Source: Apus apus
Taxonomy: Eukaryota; Chordata; Aves; Apodiformes; Apodidae
Reading direction: 5' to 3'
Length of the DNA: 64,000 nt
NCBI RefSeq assembly: GCF_020740795.1
Contig: NC_067282.1
Coordinates: forward strand, 147,236,858-147,300,857
The notes beneath the pieces are model-generated. The model made no database searches. It had not been told where the DNA came from and saw only the letters and a list, made by a program, of their open reading frames with translations. The translations under genes and the position numbers were made by a program. The stretch's first letter is position 1. Every line of letters begins with the position of its first letter. Positions 14,274 through 28,595 of this stretch are shown one piece after another.

Positions 14274-17200
14274 TTCAAATGGGAGAGTCTGCTGTCTTTT
14301 GCTATGTCTATACTGTATTTATTTTCTGAATTATGTCAAGCAAAACCTATTTTACCTTATTGCAAATAAGCATCTGGGTAGAAGGATGCACATTAAAGAA
14401 GTGCAAGGACACAGTAGGCATGTAAAATGCTTGCTTGTCACTTTATTGAATTCTTACCCAGGCATTATTTAAACTGTTTCCATATGGCAAAGGTCTTTTT
14501 TATAAAAACCCACCCACTCAGATACCATATTAAAAAAGGCTATCAGATTTCTTTGGCATTGTCTCATTCACAAATCCCTCTTGGCTTTAAGCCAATAAGT
14601 TTGTCTGCTCTATGTGTCTAAAAATAGATGCTCCTCTCAGGTTTTCTAATACTTTACCTGGAACTGAAGTCAGGCTGCCTGAGCTAGAGTTACATGGGTC
14701 TCTCTCTAGTCTTTTTAAGGATCACAACATTTATGTTTTTCCATTTTGTTTTCCAACTTTTGATGTTTAGAGAAACCTAAGCATTCTTCTGAACATGTGT
14801 AGAAGTGGCAGGGTTGCTAGAATAATTGTTTGCTACCACCTCTTTAAGAAGAGCTGTGGCTTCTTTTTTTTTGCTTCATTATTGTACCCTTGTAAGAATT
14901 AGTTGATTATTTCTAAATCTCTTGTTGCTGTTATCCTCTTCCATCAGTGCAGTTCTGTCCTCCTCTACATCAACAAAATATTTTTCTATTCCCCAGCTCC
15001 TTTGTAATGTAAGAGTTTCCACCTGTTTTCTCCCTTTCTCTTTTTTAGATGTTACTGGACCAGAATGTAACTTTTGGGCACAGGTCTGAGGAACAGGTGG
15101 TGGGTAAGACGGGCTAGGACAGAAGCGAGCTGGTGATCTGAGTTGGAGACAAACTTCTGAGCAGGAGGATCCTTCTTGTATCATCCTTGCTTCCAGGAGT
15201 TAAGTAGAAGAGAGGAGTAATTTGTTACTAATCTTCTTTCTCACGCTAGCTTAGCCACTCTGCATGGCAGAGAGACGTGAAGGGACAGAGCCAGCCATTG
15301 ACTGTCTCTTACTCATCAGCTCTGAGTAGGCCCTTTTGATGTCTGCTATCTGAATCCAGGGACCCAAATGCCCCTGCTGGGTGGAAAAGGTTTCTCATTT
15401 CTCTGTGCAGATATGTAACCTGAATTAGACAGTAAGAGAAGTGTCAAATTTAGAGAAGTGCCAAAGCTTCAGTGACTATTCAAATCTTGTCAGAGCCTCT
15501 AGGCTAGAGGTATCAGGAAACCTCTCATGAAATAGTGATCTCATGTTTTTTGCCTGATATGCACTGAAGAGCTTCTAGCAGGGAGGATAGAAACAGCCAC
15601 CCTTTCTCCAGAGCTCTGGCCATAGCCAGCAGTGGGGAATACAGGAGTAAGTAAAAATTAAAAAGACCTTTAAAACAGAATGCAGGAAAGCCAAGGAGGG
15701 TTACAGAAGTTTGAACCCACTCCAATTTTATATAGGTATACCTAGATATTAGATATATCCCCTCTGATTTCTCCATTTCCAAGAGCACAGGGGCTACTGT
15801 GCGAAGCAGCCCTTTCCTACAGCTGCCCAGACTGCAAGTGTCTCCTGTTTTGCAGTTCCAGGGATAGTACAAAGGCTTCCATTGTGCCATCACCTTGACA
15901 TGATCAAGAACAGCAACTGCTTGTTTTCTTTGTGATATATTACTCTGGAACAATGTAAATGTCAACTGGCTGCCTGCACATATTACCCAGGGAGAAAATA
16001 GCATAGCTCTGAACCTGTCACTTAGTTTTTGGGCAAACTGCAATGCTTTAAGAAATTAAACAGAAGTAAGATATCGCAAACCAAGGAATAGTTAAAATCA
16101 AATTTTCTTCTTATTTCTTGTGCCACTTCCCATCTCATACTGCTAGGATGATTTCCCATACATTCTTACCTCTTGGTTCCAGCCAGTTTCATTTTGCTTA
16201 CGCTTGTCCTGACCATTGTTATCAGGCTATATTAATATGTCTCAGGCCTCTGGCTGTTTAATGATGAAAAGATCCTAAAAAAACCAAAATTAAATGTTGT
16301 TACCTCCCTCAGTGCAACAGCTATCTTGACACCCTGTTTGGTTTTGAGGAAAATGGTTTATAAAAAGAATGTGAAAGCCAGTCTCTGTATTATCATAAAA
16401 CTTCTGAAAAGGAATCCAGGTGTTGGCTTGAATTATGTTACTCTCCTTGGCAGAAAAATATGTAAAGTCACTGAAATTAAATAGGAATCTTTCTATGCTC
16501 CAGCAAAGACTTGTTAAATTGTTGTAATGCTTTTGACAATTTGGCAAAAAGTGCGTTCTTTTTACAGAAAGATGTTTTTGATCCAGCATCACTGTCTTAG
16601 TTAGAACTTACATAAATAATCGCACAACATAAATCCAGTTAATTTTAAAGACTGCACTTAGGAAAACACAAGCATTAAAAATTGCCTCTTCAATAGGCAT
16701 ATTCTGTCTTCTAGCTTTGACACTACACCTATGCCTTTTTTTTCAGTTCCTGGCTGGGATGGTGGAAATAAATTCACAACTGTTTTCAAGACAGTTCAGA
16801 AACAGTAGATTAGAGTTGAATCACCAGATATTCAGAAATTGCCTACCCTGTCATGGCTGCAGTTTTAAGAAAACCATTTCAGAGACTGATTGTAGCATAG
16901 TCCCAGACCATGGAGCTCCTTACAGCCTTCAAAGCCCCTTTAAATATCCATCCAACCTCTTGTGTGGGTTACTCAGCCTGTGCTGTATTCCTAGATGCCA
17001 CAGCTAAATCTGATAGCAATATCCAGTTTAAATACTGGGTAGGTATCCTCTAAATGGGTAGGCTTAAATGGCAGGACCTACAGTGCACTCATCAGTGTAG
17101 TGCAAATTCTTGTATGTAAGGTAGTGGAGCTATTCTTGCAAGCCAAGTTATTCATATGCTTTTGTGTTTGCTAGGTGCTGATGTTATGCAGTGGGCTCTT

Positions 17201-20200
17201 TTTACTAAATGGACAGATTCAGCATTTGGAGTGCAGTTTGCATATACACTGTTGTAAATTATATGCATATGAAAAAATGTACTCATCATGTGCAGAACAA
17301 AGATATTAAGGCTTTCAGGAGTTATGCAGAAGGCAAGAAGTGTGGCCTGCATTATCCTCTTGAGAAGAAATGGTAAACTAAAGGAAAAAAATACTACACT
17401 CATTAAATATTCCCATTGCACAGTAAAAATAAATTCAAGCAATAGCAAAAGATTAAGTTGCAAAGATGTCTGCATTACACTGTGCATTATGTTATGCTAT
17501 ACTAGATTTTGCAGTTCACTCTTATATTTTCTGTCTTAGTTGTTTTCTTCTTCACACTGCAGCAGGGTGTTAGCTTTCTTTTTGCATTTACTGATTACTG
17601 TGCAATCGCTCAAAGTCAAGCAAATCTGGAGAACCATGACTATAAAATGCACTGCAAGAAACTTCATTTTTTATATTTTTCTTCTGATACCACAGAGGCT
17701 GTATTATCAGAATAATTTAGTAAGTATAGTTTTATCATAATGTTTCAAAGTAACTGCAAACCTCTGACAACTGCAGCTGTTTTCAGACCCTGTAATGAAA
17801 TGGAAGATGAGTCAGACTGACACTGTGCCAAGGGATACTGCCAGTGCAATACAACCTCCGTGATACCTCCAGTGAGGAAAGCAATGTCAGTGAAGAGGAG
17901 GTGTCTAGAAAGGTTAAGCCAAAATATGCCTCGGTGACAGATGTCAAGAATGGGGCTGCATCCCCTAGAAGGGAAGTTAGCAGATTTAAACCTCTTCATC
18001 TGGGTTTGACATTGTCTGCTTCATCAGTTGAATGGGCAGACTGTGTCTGCTACAGTGCTTACCGGAGAACATACTTGAGGAGCTGTGCATCTGTTGGTAG
18101 GAGGATCGATGAATTTGAAGGGCCCCACTGACTCAAAGATGCATGTTCCAGTGCCTTCTTCCAGAAGCTTCACTAGGTATAATGTTGTAAAAGAGAAATG
18201 TAGCTAGACTGAGAAAATCAGAGAAATGGACAGCATTAAGGTGGTGGGCTGCACATACAAGGTAGCAGATTCTGAGACAGAGAATTTTTACTTTAACAAA
18301 AAAGAGGAAGGGAAGTGTAAAAAAGCAACCACAATAGATTGTGTCAATAACAGAACAACTAATAGGGAATTTAAACCAGGAAAATCTAAAGCAACAACAC
18401 TGTAGTCTTTGCTATATAGAAAAATATTAGAAAGCGATGAGATTTTAGAAATTTATTCTTCCATTCTTAGCATTATGAGCTTTTATAAATAGAATGTGTG
18501 AACTGCTAAAGAAGTCAATTAATGTGATTCAAGATATGTATGTAACTGTCCGAAGGGCATCCCAGGTAGGGATTCCTATGAATTTAGATATTAAGTTGAA
18601 ATTAAGGAGAAGAGAGAGAGCATTTTGATCCCCCAATCAAGATGAACAAACACACTTTTCTCTTTGATATGCTCTCACTAGCTGAGTAAGTAGAATATCA
18701 CTTGGTGTGAGCTTTCTGGTTCCTGATAACACCATAGAAAAAAAATTAAGGTCTAGTATTATTCACTGTGGACCTTTCCTAAGTTAGGTATCTTTTCCAT
18801 ACAAAATGATAAGGGCAGGACAGATAATATAGTGTCTAGGACAACATTAGAAACCAGCTTTGTAAGAAGACAAGGACTCTGTGTTCTATCAGAGACCATG
18901 TAGTCTGCACTGTTTGCTAGTGTGAGACCCTACAGATAGAGGGTAAAATTTTGTTTAAGTCAGTGTCTGTGTTACTGTAGGCGGCTGGATGGTCCTTTAC
19001 ATCTGGAAACAAAATGGCTGATAGATTTTTTTAAATATATTTTTTTGTTTTGTGTAACTGTGGTTTAGACTATTTAGACTTCAGATAAATAAGTAGCTTC
19101 AGGGACAACAGAATTTGTTCTAAAAAACCCCTTGTAATCCTGTGCAAGAATCAAGAGCTGGCCACCCTTGACATTCTTTCTGCAAGTGCTAAGAAATTAC
19201 AACCTTACCTGGAGGGTAGCAGAGTTTCCTCAGGGTATGACGGATTTTTGCATTTTCCTTGAATTCCCAGAAACCTCTTCATACATTCCCACCTGGACCT
19301 GTATTGAGGAACATTGCTAGGTTCAGTGAGATAGATACACGTCTGTGCAAATATGTTTGTCCATACAGTGAAACTATATGAACAAGAATGGCTAATCTAG
19401 CATGTTGGCTGGCATCATTGTGGCTTACACTAGAGCTATTACAGTCATTCGGTTATTCATGCCGTCCTCAGACTAAATATCCCTCTGTGCTTTAACCTCA
19501 CTTTGTAACCCAAGAGAGGTTGAAGTTGTTAATAAAATCACCCCACTCTTTGGTGTTTTACACTGCTTTGAGTCTTTTCACTGCTTCCTCCTTCATCATG
19601 CCAAATTGCATTTCATGTTCTCCCTTTCCTAAACCCTTAAGGTGTCATAATCCAGCCTTCACTTTCTTTGCTTGCATCCCTTTCATCCTACCTATCACAA
19701 CATCCAAACACTTTTTTCACAACTCCCTCTTTTTCCAAGGAGTCTTGTAGATATGGAATTACCTCTTATCTGGTTTGTAACTCTTTCATCATTCTTCCTT
19801 AAGTTCTTATTGTCCTGAAACATTAACTCCCTCTGAATCAAGATTATGTGTGTGTCAGTAGACTTACAGACATCTGACTATCAAGACAAAGACTGCCTTA
19901 TCCTGAGATTTATACAACCTCCCACATCAGGAAAAAATTAACCCATATGGTGTGCCACTGGTGTGGAAAGAGGAAGAAGATACATGGGAGTTTCACTTTC
20001 TAATCCATTGTATTATTTGTTCAGTTCCTAGGGATGCCATGTTAATTTCATTTGGTGGTCTTCTCTCAGCTAAATTATTTTTATTATCACCAGCAAAACA
20101 AAATGGAGATTTCCAACATTTTCCTCAGTTCTTTAGGTATGAGAAGTACAACAGAGAATGACAATGGTAGAGGATGGGATTAGAAATTTTGGTCTGCATA

Positions 20201-23200
20201 TCAACTATGAAGCAGTATAAACTTTATTGGCATACCTACTAATTTTTATTAGAAAAGGACAAGGATTTTAAAAACCAGGAACCTGAACTTCAGTTCTTAA
20301 GCCCATATTCAAATTACTGTGGCTAACTTTGACAGTGCTGCATAGACTGCAGCTTCCTGTGACAAATTAGGGCTCCTAGAAAGAATTAAATTCAAATAAT
20401 CAGTTTCATAAGCCATCTTTAAATTCTGGGGGTTTTTTCCTTCTTTTTTTTTTTTTTAAACCATGTACAAGCATATGCAGGAAATTATGTGACATTCACT
20501 AACGTGACATTTATCTCTATTCATAATGTTTAATGCCAAGGAAAAATGATAGTGCTACACATAGCCTACTGGCTGATCCTTTTGACATTGCAGAAATCTG
20601 ATAGTTTGGTTTTTTTCCCTCTATTTTTATACTTCTCTGCAGCTTGATCCTTGGAAAAACCACATGACAGAAAATAATTGCTGAACACTAACAAAAGAAA
20701 CAACAGAGGGTGAGAGATTTGAGACAGGAGATAGGAGTGAGCAGAAATATGAAGGAGAGACTTTAAAGTCTCTCCTGGAGTACACTGCAAGACCCTAGAC
20801 AAGTTAGTCAGGTGGCTGCTGGTGAACCTAGCAAGATGGTTTAAGAAAAGGCCATTTTCTGGTAGTCCCAAGTACAGAACAGCCTGCCAATATGCAACAG
20901 AACCTGAGGGTGCTCCTGTTCCCCTTCATTGGATCACTGCTAAATCTATCCATTATGGCCCAAGGAGAGTGAGAAGAAACTAGCTGAGATGATAGTAACT
21001 GCTTAAACTGCTAACCCATACCTGTGAGAAGGCAGTAGTAGAGAGAACGTTGAGTACTGTCCGGCTGACATGGCCAAAATTCCTGTAGGAAGGGTTCATT
21101 GTGTGACTCACAAAGAAGAAATATGACTGACAGTCTGGCATTGTGGCTGGCTCCTACTGGGCAAGGCAAGCGATGCACTGCTGCTGTGTGCCTGAGAAGT
21201 TTATATCAAAAAAACCAGCTATATAAAGGATCATTTTACCATATTATTTTTTATTATTTTTATTTTTAATTTATCACTTGAAAGAAAAAAGTTTGTCATA
21301 CTTGTTTAGGTGTCAGCAGATGGCACAAAGTCTTCTTGCTTCTGCAGTTCACATGCCAGGAATAAGTCCTGTAGAAGCAAACCACGAGAGTTATTGAATT
21401 GGTAATAAGAAAGCAGTGATGGTAAAGTGCACAAATGCTTCTCAGTACCATTTGGGCTTCTCATATGTTTGTATTGTTATGGTTCCAGACTGCTAATACC
21501 TTAAGCCTCAGGCTCTAACTTGAGCCGGAAGGGTTTATTTTTGGAAGAAGAATTTTTCCCATAGATGAGTGCCTGCAATACCAACATTTTTTTATTTTTT
21601 ATTTTTTTTTTTAATAAGCCGTACAGTAAAAAACTTAGGCTAAACTGAAAAGATTTGGCCCAAGATGTTACTGTACCACTGAGAAAAGCATAGTCAGAAC
21701 CCAGACTGTGAAGTCCATGCTCTCAGATGCATTGCATTCCCAATGGAATGGTTAGGAGGTGGCAGTGGAGAAGAAATAGAGCTGACTGGCTTATGTAAGC
21801 ACAGATGAAAGAGTTTGGTTGATGTGCAATTCTGTGGGTGCACAGCCATTGCAAAGGTGAAAAGCCAAAGTGAGCTGATCTGCTGTGGCCACTCAGGAAG
21901 AAGCTGCACAAGCCCTGGTACACATGGGGCAGCACCTGGGAGAAGCCTGTGGAAGGGAGGGGGAGTACATGACAGGACTCACTTTGAGCCATTCAAGGTA
22001 TTGTAGTTATAAGCCCAACAATCTTTCATAACCATTAATCTCTGTGAAGGATACACTGAGTAGGGTGCTCTGGAGTTCTACACTGGAGAACTGTCATGTG
22101 GGCTGGTCACCAGTGAAATCCAAAATACGAGACATCTTATCCTAAAAATTATTTCTGCATTCTAAAATCCATTTGATAAGGCTTCAGCTACCTAAACATA
22201 CGTGTGTAGCACCATCAGAGGTGCCTGAAGTTACTTAGACAATCACATGGAAGAGAAGGACTTGACACCAGACTTACTGATGATCCACATGCTGTGCAGG
22301 GGCCACAGGAGGCCATGACAGATACCAGAGGGCACTCTCAGGTGGCTGCATGTGATCGTGTTTAAGTAACTGACCTGTGCCCGAGGACTAGATCTCCACT
22401 GGTGGCACTGGTGGGAAAGATGTCTTCAGATGCAGAAGTTGACACTGCACTCACTAAAATGTAGTTGCAAGAGGTGTCACCCAAAAAGTCAAAAGCAAGT
22501 GTCTGTTCTGAACTTTATACATGCAACCCAGGGCAAAAGTGAAGTATATCTCCATGGGATTTCTCTTTCAGGGTTCACAGATCCAGAAAGCAGCATATAC
22601 CTTAGACTAGGAGCCAAGGACAAAGACCCTTATCTCTGTTTATTCCTTTATATATAAGATATTCTTTCTAGCCTCCTTCCACCAGGCTGCTTGGGAAGTC
22701 GAATTAACACAATAAGTCCTTGTTAATTGCTTCTAGTAGTCTTTATAAATCTGGAATCTTAATATTTCATGTCACTTTTTGAGTTACAGCCTATTTTTAA
22801 AATTCATGTCTGAAGTTCTTAAAAAATGTCAAGTCAGGATCTTTCACATACAAGAAAATCTCCCCATTGCTCATTTAAAAAACGTCACACATTTCCAGCC
22901 CAGTGCTGACTCAGAGTGAATAGAGGTTACAAAGACTTTGAAAATACCAGGAGAAACCAGTACTACATTCCTGTTAAAGCCTGGTGAAGCTAGTGTGGTG
23001 CCACCATGGTCATGTCATTCAGCCATATTAAGTGTGTTACATAAAAGATGACATTTGTTCATGGAGAAAGGGAGTATGATGTTCCTTTCATTCTATAATG
23101 TACATTGGAAGAAGGTAAACCTTCAGCACCTGTTAAGTTCAAGGGCAACCACAAAGTTATGAGGACTGGTCAAGCTCATAAAGCAAATGGCAAAAACTCA

Positions 23201-26200
23201 ATAACCCTGATTTCTTAGAGAGAAGGTAAAGGCCTCCATCAAAGCAGAGATTCATGGCTAATTACCTCAGGTTTGCTTTGTGCTCCCAGTGGATGGTGCT
23301 GCTTTTTCAGTTCTGTCCCTCACAGCTCACATTCACTCTCCTCAGTAAATCAGAGGGACCCTGCTGGTGGTTCACTGAAGATTGAAAGGAATTCAATTTA
23401 TTTCATCCAATACAAATGAAAAAATATTTGAATAAATTAAAGAAAAATCTGTCTCTACTCAAGAGATGCTTTTGGAATTCAGAGATTAATATGCAGTGCT
23501 TCATCTATATCTCAATCATCTTCCAGAATAGGAAGCGGATGTTTATGAACTGTAGACCTCTGACACAACAAGGGTATAATTTCCTGTTAAACCTAACACT
23601 ATGTGTGTGTAGGTTGCAGCTAAGAAGGACAGTCCCACTGCCCTGCCTGCAGCTGTGTGCTCCTGTTGCCTCATATCTAGAGATCACAAGGCTTCTGGAG
23701 AGCACAGCTTCAGCAGGCTAAGCCAGCTGAAACCAAGTACCTCCTGCTCCAGATGAGGAGGGTTCACGTATATCAGTTATCTGAACTGACTCATCCTGCA
23801 TAGTCACCAGGTCCAACTCAAGGAAGGAGTTCTTCTAGTTGAGGGAGGAGGAAGAGAAAAAGGAGGGGAGAATGGGCCAGTCCTGCTAGCAGCTGTCTGC
23901 AGCTGCACTGGCTTATGTGTCTTAGGAAACTGTACCATTAAAATGTCAAACAAATTAGCCCAGTGTATTATGTTGTTATAATTATACTGCAGTTATGCTA
24001 AGAACAAATTATTTAATAGATAAAAGACAATACCTGCCCCAGAACTTGATACCTTTTATTCCATCTATTTTTATGCCACAGTATTTTTTAGGCACTATAA
24101 ACAGTAATAATATATCATAGTAGCAACTGAAATTAAGGTTCCACTGTGCAGTTATTAATGCACACTCCAGAGGATCTTTAAGGAAACAAAGAAGGTATGA
24201 AGATAGTTATAGCGTAAAATAATGAGTTATCACTCCCACATTACAAAGAGAGGACTAAGGTGCACCTCAGTTAAGGAATCTGCTTATGATGATGTGCATG
24301 AACTCCTTTGGACATCTGGGAATTGAATGTATTTCTGTTAAATACCTTTATAGAGCGTTCATTATATAGCACAGGTGACCTTAGGTGGTGGCAATCTGGA
24401 TACAAATAGACACTTCAACAACACTTCCAGGCTAATAAATAGTTACAGTGAATTTTATAGTTTTATTTCCAGCCCCTCTGTGGTTGAGACTTGGATGCTT
24501 TTCTTCAAACACTGATGAATTGTGACACTTGGATTTACATAATTAATTCTGAATTGTTGAATTATTTATCTACCTTTATGAAGTGTTAAAGTTTGCAAGA
24601 CTGCAATATTTAAAATTCTAAAGGAGACTAAGTGAAGTTTTCTAATATCAAAATCAACTTCAGTTTGGAGGCTTGTGACAATTTTAACATAGAAGACTGT
24701 TATTGTATAAGCACTAATTACAAACTCTATCTTTGCCATTGTAATGACTTTAAAACTGTCTCAGAAACATTAATCAAGGTTACTCAGAATCCCCTGCAGT
24801 AGCATTTCCCATAATACAGAGGGTGCATCTTTGGGCACAAGAGGTACCTGCAGAATTTTGAGACTGAAACACACTAATTGTAACCAGTGGGGAAGCAGAC
24901 TTGGAAAATATAGTTTGGGAAAATCTGTGCTGTTTGGGGGATAATTCTGGATTTCAGGAATTTGCAGGGCAGAATTTCTACATGCGTGTTCATGAAATTC
25001 TGCAGACTTCTAACAGGACAGATCAAACACACTGAAAATTATTTAAAATTAATCCATCAAGTTCAATTCTGAAATGCTACACTCAAATCCAAAAACACAC
25101 AAATAATGCAATTCTGAATGAGAACCTGAGATAAGAGTCCTAGGTTTATAATGACAAAGGGGCGTTTTCCTCAACCCAAGCCTCATTGGCCAGTGCTGGA
25201 GACACCACACCAGCATGATGCACCATAATCTGCTGGGGGAAATCATGTGCTCTTCGTGAACTACTGCCGGAAATTTCACATGCTTAATGAACAGATCAAA
25301 TCAGGGCTGGAGGAACTTCTGTTTGTTACTCTGCATCAGACATTCACAATTAGACAGTTCTCAGGACAATGGAACATGTAAACCCAGCATGGGTCTTGCT
25401 TACCTAGGCATAGCTCAGGTGAGGAGCTGCTCCCAGTTTCACCTGTGGAAGAAAGAACAAAAATCTGGGCAGCAATGCCTCTTTCCTCTGCTGGCTGCAG
25501 GGTCCTCTTTCAAGTTTCCTCTTAAAAACAGAGTGAAAAAAGCTCTGGCTCTCTTGAAGTCAGTGGCAAAATTCCAGTCACTTTTTAGCAACCTTCATCC
25601 TAATTTTTTCTGATTGATTCAGCCCAGCAGTCAGCAGAAAGAAGCTGCTCTCCTTCCTTCTGCCTTTTCCCTGCTGCCCTGACCTAGGGACTAGCTCTTG
25701 ACTTTGGTTCAGAGTGCTTCAGTGAGCTGGAATTTACTGTCAGAAAGGAAACACTGACTGCTATAGGACACCATGGGGCATGTGTTGCTTACACAGTAAT
25801 GTCACCCTTTGGGTCATTGTAAGGCAGAAGGTAAAGCTGGCAAGTGGTGTTTATCTGTCAACGACATCTTGTGCATGCCTTGAAGTGTTGCCAAGCCGAC
25901 TGTCTTGGAAGAAAAATGCAATCTAGGCTTTAAAGTTTAATCTTCCTTCGTCTTGCTACATAAAGTAAGATCCCATTTGTGGATGCTACATTTATACAGA
26001 AAGTATTTCTCATCACTTCTCAACCAAGGTCATGGCTCATTTACATGGCAGAAAAGTAGGGTGCATGACAGAGTAGGAAAGTAATTTTTTCTGGCAAGTC
26101 TATAGTGCAAGGCTGTGATGAAACTGAGCTGGCCAGATAAATCCAGGTGTCTTTTCATCAACACTAGTAAATTAAGCAGGGATGTCAGACAAAAAGTACT

Positions 26201-28578
26201 GTTTCCACAAATTAAATGGGGACTCAAAAAGTAACAGAAAGCCTGAGATGCAGTATTCTTCCATGCTGAAGAATTTTCCTCATTTGCAAAAGTACAAGTT
26301 GAGTGTTTTTCAGCTGTACGATTTGTCTTATACTTACCAGTGTGGTAGAAATAAAAATCATTTAATTGTTATTTTTATTGGAAGAGAAGAAAAAATGCTC
26401 TGCGGATTGTTAGTGACATAAAAATAAATAAATTCACCAAAATCTATAATGTCCTGTACTAAACATTATATGTGGCAAAGGCAGAATCTGAGCACAAAAG
26501 AATGTTGCTATGATGCGATTCTGCTGAAGACATGGAGAAAACCATTTTCAGGCCTGGTGCCTGGTGGGAGGAGGTGTAGGATCGTCAGACCTCATTCCAG
26601 CATTCCCCTGGAGAAGTGTGTTTCTGGGTTCCTCCTGATGGGAAGGAAGACTCCTCTGCTGCTGGGTATTATACTTCTGCCTTGGGCACCACAAATGTTC
26701 CATAGAGGCTCCAAAGCTCCAAACATTAAAACTGGTTAAAATGGCTTTCTGTTACATAAGACTTCAAAAATTTGGATTCTTCATTAGTATGAAACAAAGC
26801 TGCTGTTCATTTTTTAATGAAAAAGCACAGACACACCAGGGTTTTGGGGGTTATTTTCAGATTTTGTCCTGTGTGGCCTGGGAACCCTTTCTCATTCTCA
26901 TCTAAACTGATCATTTTGCCCAGCATTCTTATTCCAATAGACCATATTTTTTCAATATCAATGAAATCTTTCAGTGGAATATTCTTAAACAGTTTCACTG
27001 AATATTTGTCTCTGAGGTCTTCTGAGAATGTCCTGATCCTTTGGCTTGGTGACGAGACAAAGGTTTTTCTCTGTTAACAAACAGCCAGTGACTTACTAGA
27101 ATAGAGACTGAAGTAAATTAGTTCAGTCCTAGGAATAGCAGCAAATATGAAGTTATAGATGCAGATTTAGCAGCTGCAAGAACAAATAAAGGCTTTGGAT
27201 GTTTGACCAAGTGATTTTATTAAAAACAAATGAGAGAGAATGATTTAATAATCTTATGCCTTGTTTAGCTGCTGTTTGGAAACTGCCCAAGGAGCTGTAC
27301 AGAGTTAAAATAAGATACTCATATTTTGGGAGGAGACCACAGAAGATTAATTGAATCAGGCATGGAAAGAACTCAAAGAACTTAGCATGTTTGGCCCCTG
27401 AACTGGCTGAGTAGAGGACTTATGGTGGTACTCTAATGCCATACTACAATGGGGATAATTTTGTTCAGAAGATGTTCACCTGATGGAAGGGCAAGATACA
27501 CTGTCACAAGACAACTTATGGAAGGAGAATATCAAATTATGAGAAGAACTGTTTCCATCCAGAGGCATGAGGCAGGCTGTGCAAACAGGGGTGTGTTTAG
27601 CAATAGCGTAAGTTAATGAAAGGATGACTCAGAAAACCGCAGCCTCTAGTTCTATCTACTGAGGTATAGGAGGTGGACTAGAAGCAAGATGGAGCTCAGG
27701 TCTCTCCATGTCATTATTTCTGTGAAGGGTCCAGCTCAGTCATTCATCAAGTAAGCTGAGTCAGAAGGTGCTTTGTGGCCTTTTCTCTTGCTCAGGAGTT
27801 GTGTGTGTTCAGCACAGAGGAGCTAAAAGCTTCCTCTTCTGACAGCTCCTTCACAAGATCTCTTGCAATCAAACCAGGTGAATTATTATCGTACACAAAG
27901 AAGTAGAGCAGGACAATAGGAAAAAAAGTTATTTAAAATATGAACTTCATAAAATAAGTAGATAAATGCATTTATTAACAGAGACTGTGCATGTTGGATG
28001 TATGGATAATTGTTTAGACATTTTTGCAATCCATGAAGCATAAGCTTAAGGATGATCAAAATGGAAAAAACCCAAAGAGAGCAAGCAAACCTGAAGAAAA
28101 TGCCAAGTGTTTCCTTCTTATCTGTTTTTTTCCTTCTATATTAACCATTATTAAAGCTGCATGGACAGCTCTTGGCCAAAATCAACATCTCTCCTGTATT
28201 CAGTGATAAGGTAAGTTTGGTGACTACCATGCATGCCACAGATGTGGAAAAGAACTGTAAGAAGGCAAGCTGTGAATGACATGTATGCAGTAGCACCAAA
28301 GTACTAAGAACTGTTACAGCACAAGAAAAATGGGGTCAACATTGTGACAACATTTGTGCAGGAAGAAAAATAACCTGAAATTACTAGATTGTCTTAGATT
28401 GGAGTATGAAGTATCTGCAGGTTCTTGAGGTACAGACTCAGCTGGGAATTAGACTGAAACACAAAATATAGCTTGCTTACTTAGGAAATAAACTGCTTTC
28501 CCTTTCACTGCTAGTGCTAAAGTGCACTGAGAAATCCCAGTCTAAATTTATCTCAGTGGCATCTTTTATAATATCATT

Positions 28579-28595
28579 AAAAAAAAAAAAAAAAA
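28579..28595. repeat. poly(A) tract
   Basis: A run of 17 A followed by an A-rich CAACAAAAAAAC segment. No clear retroposon body lies upstream. Confidence 0.9.

Noticed and set aside
14096..14278. Minus-strand open frame rich in Ser/Leu/Phe
   Set aside because: It is the translation of a purine-rich low-complexity tract.
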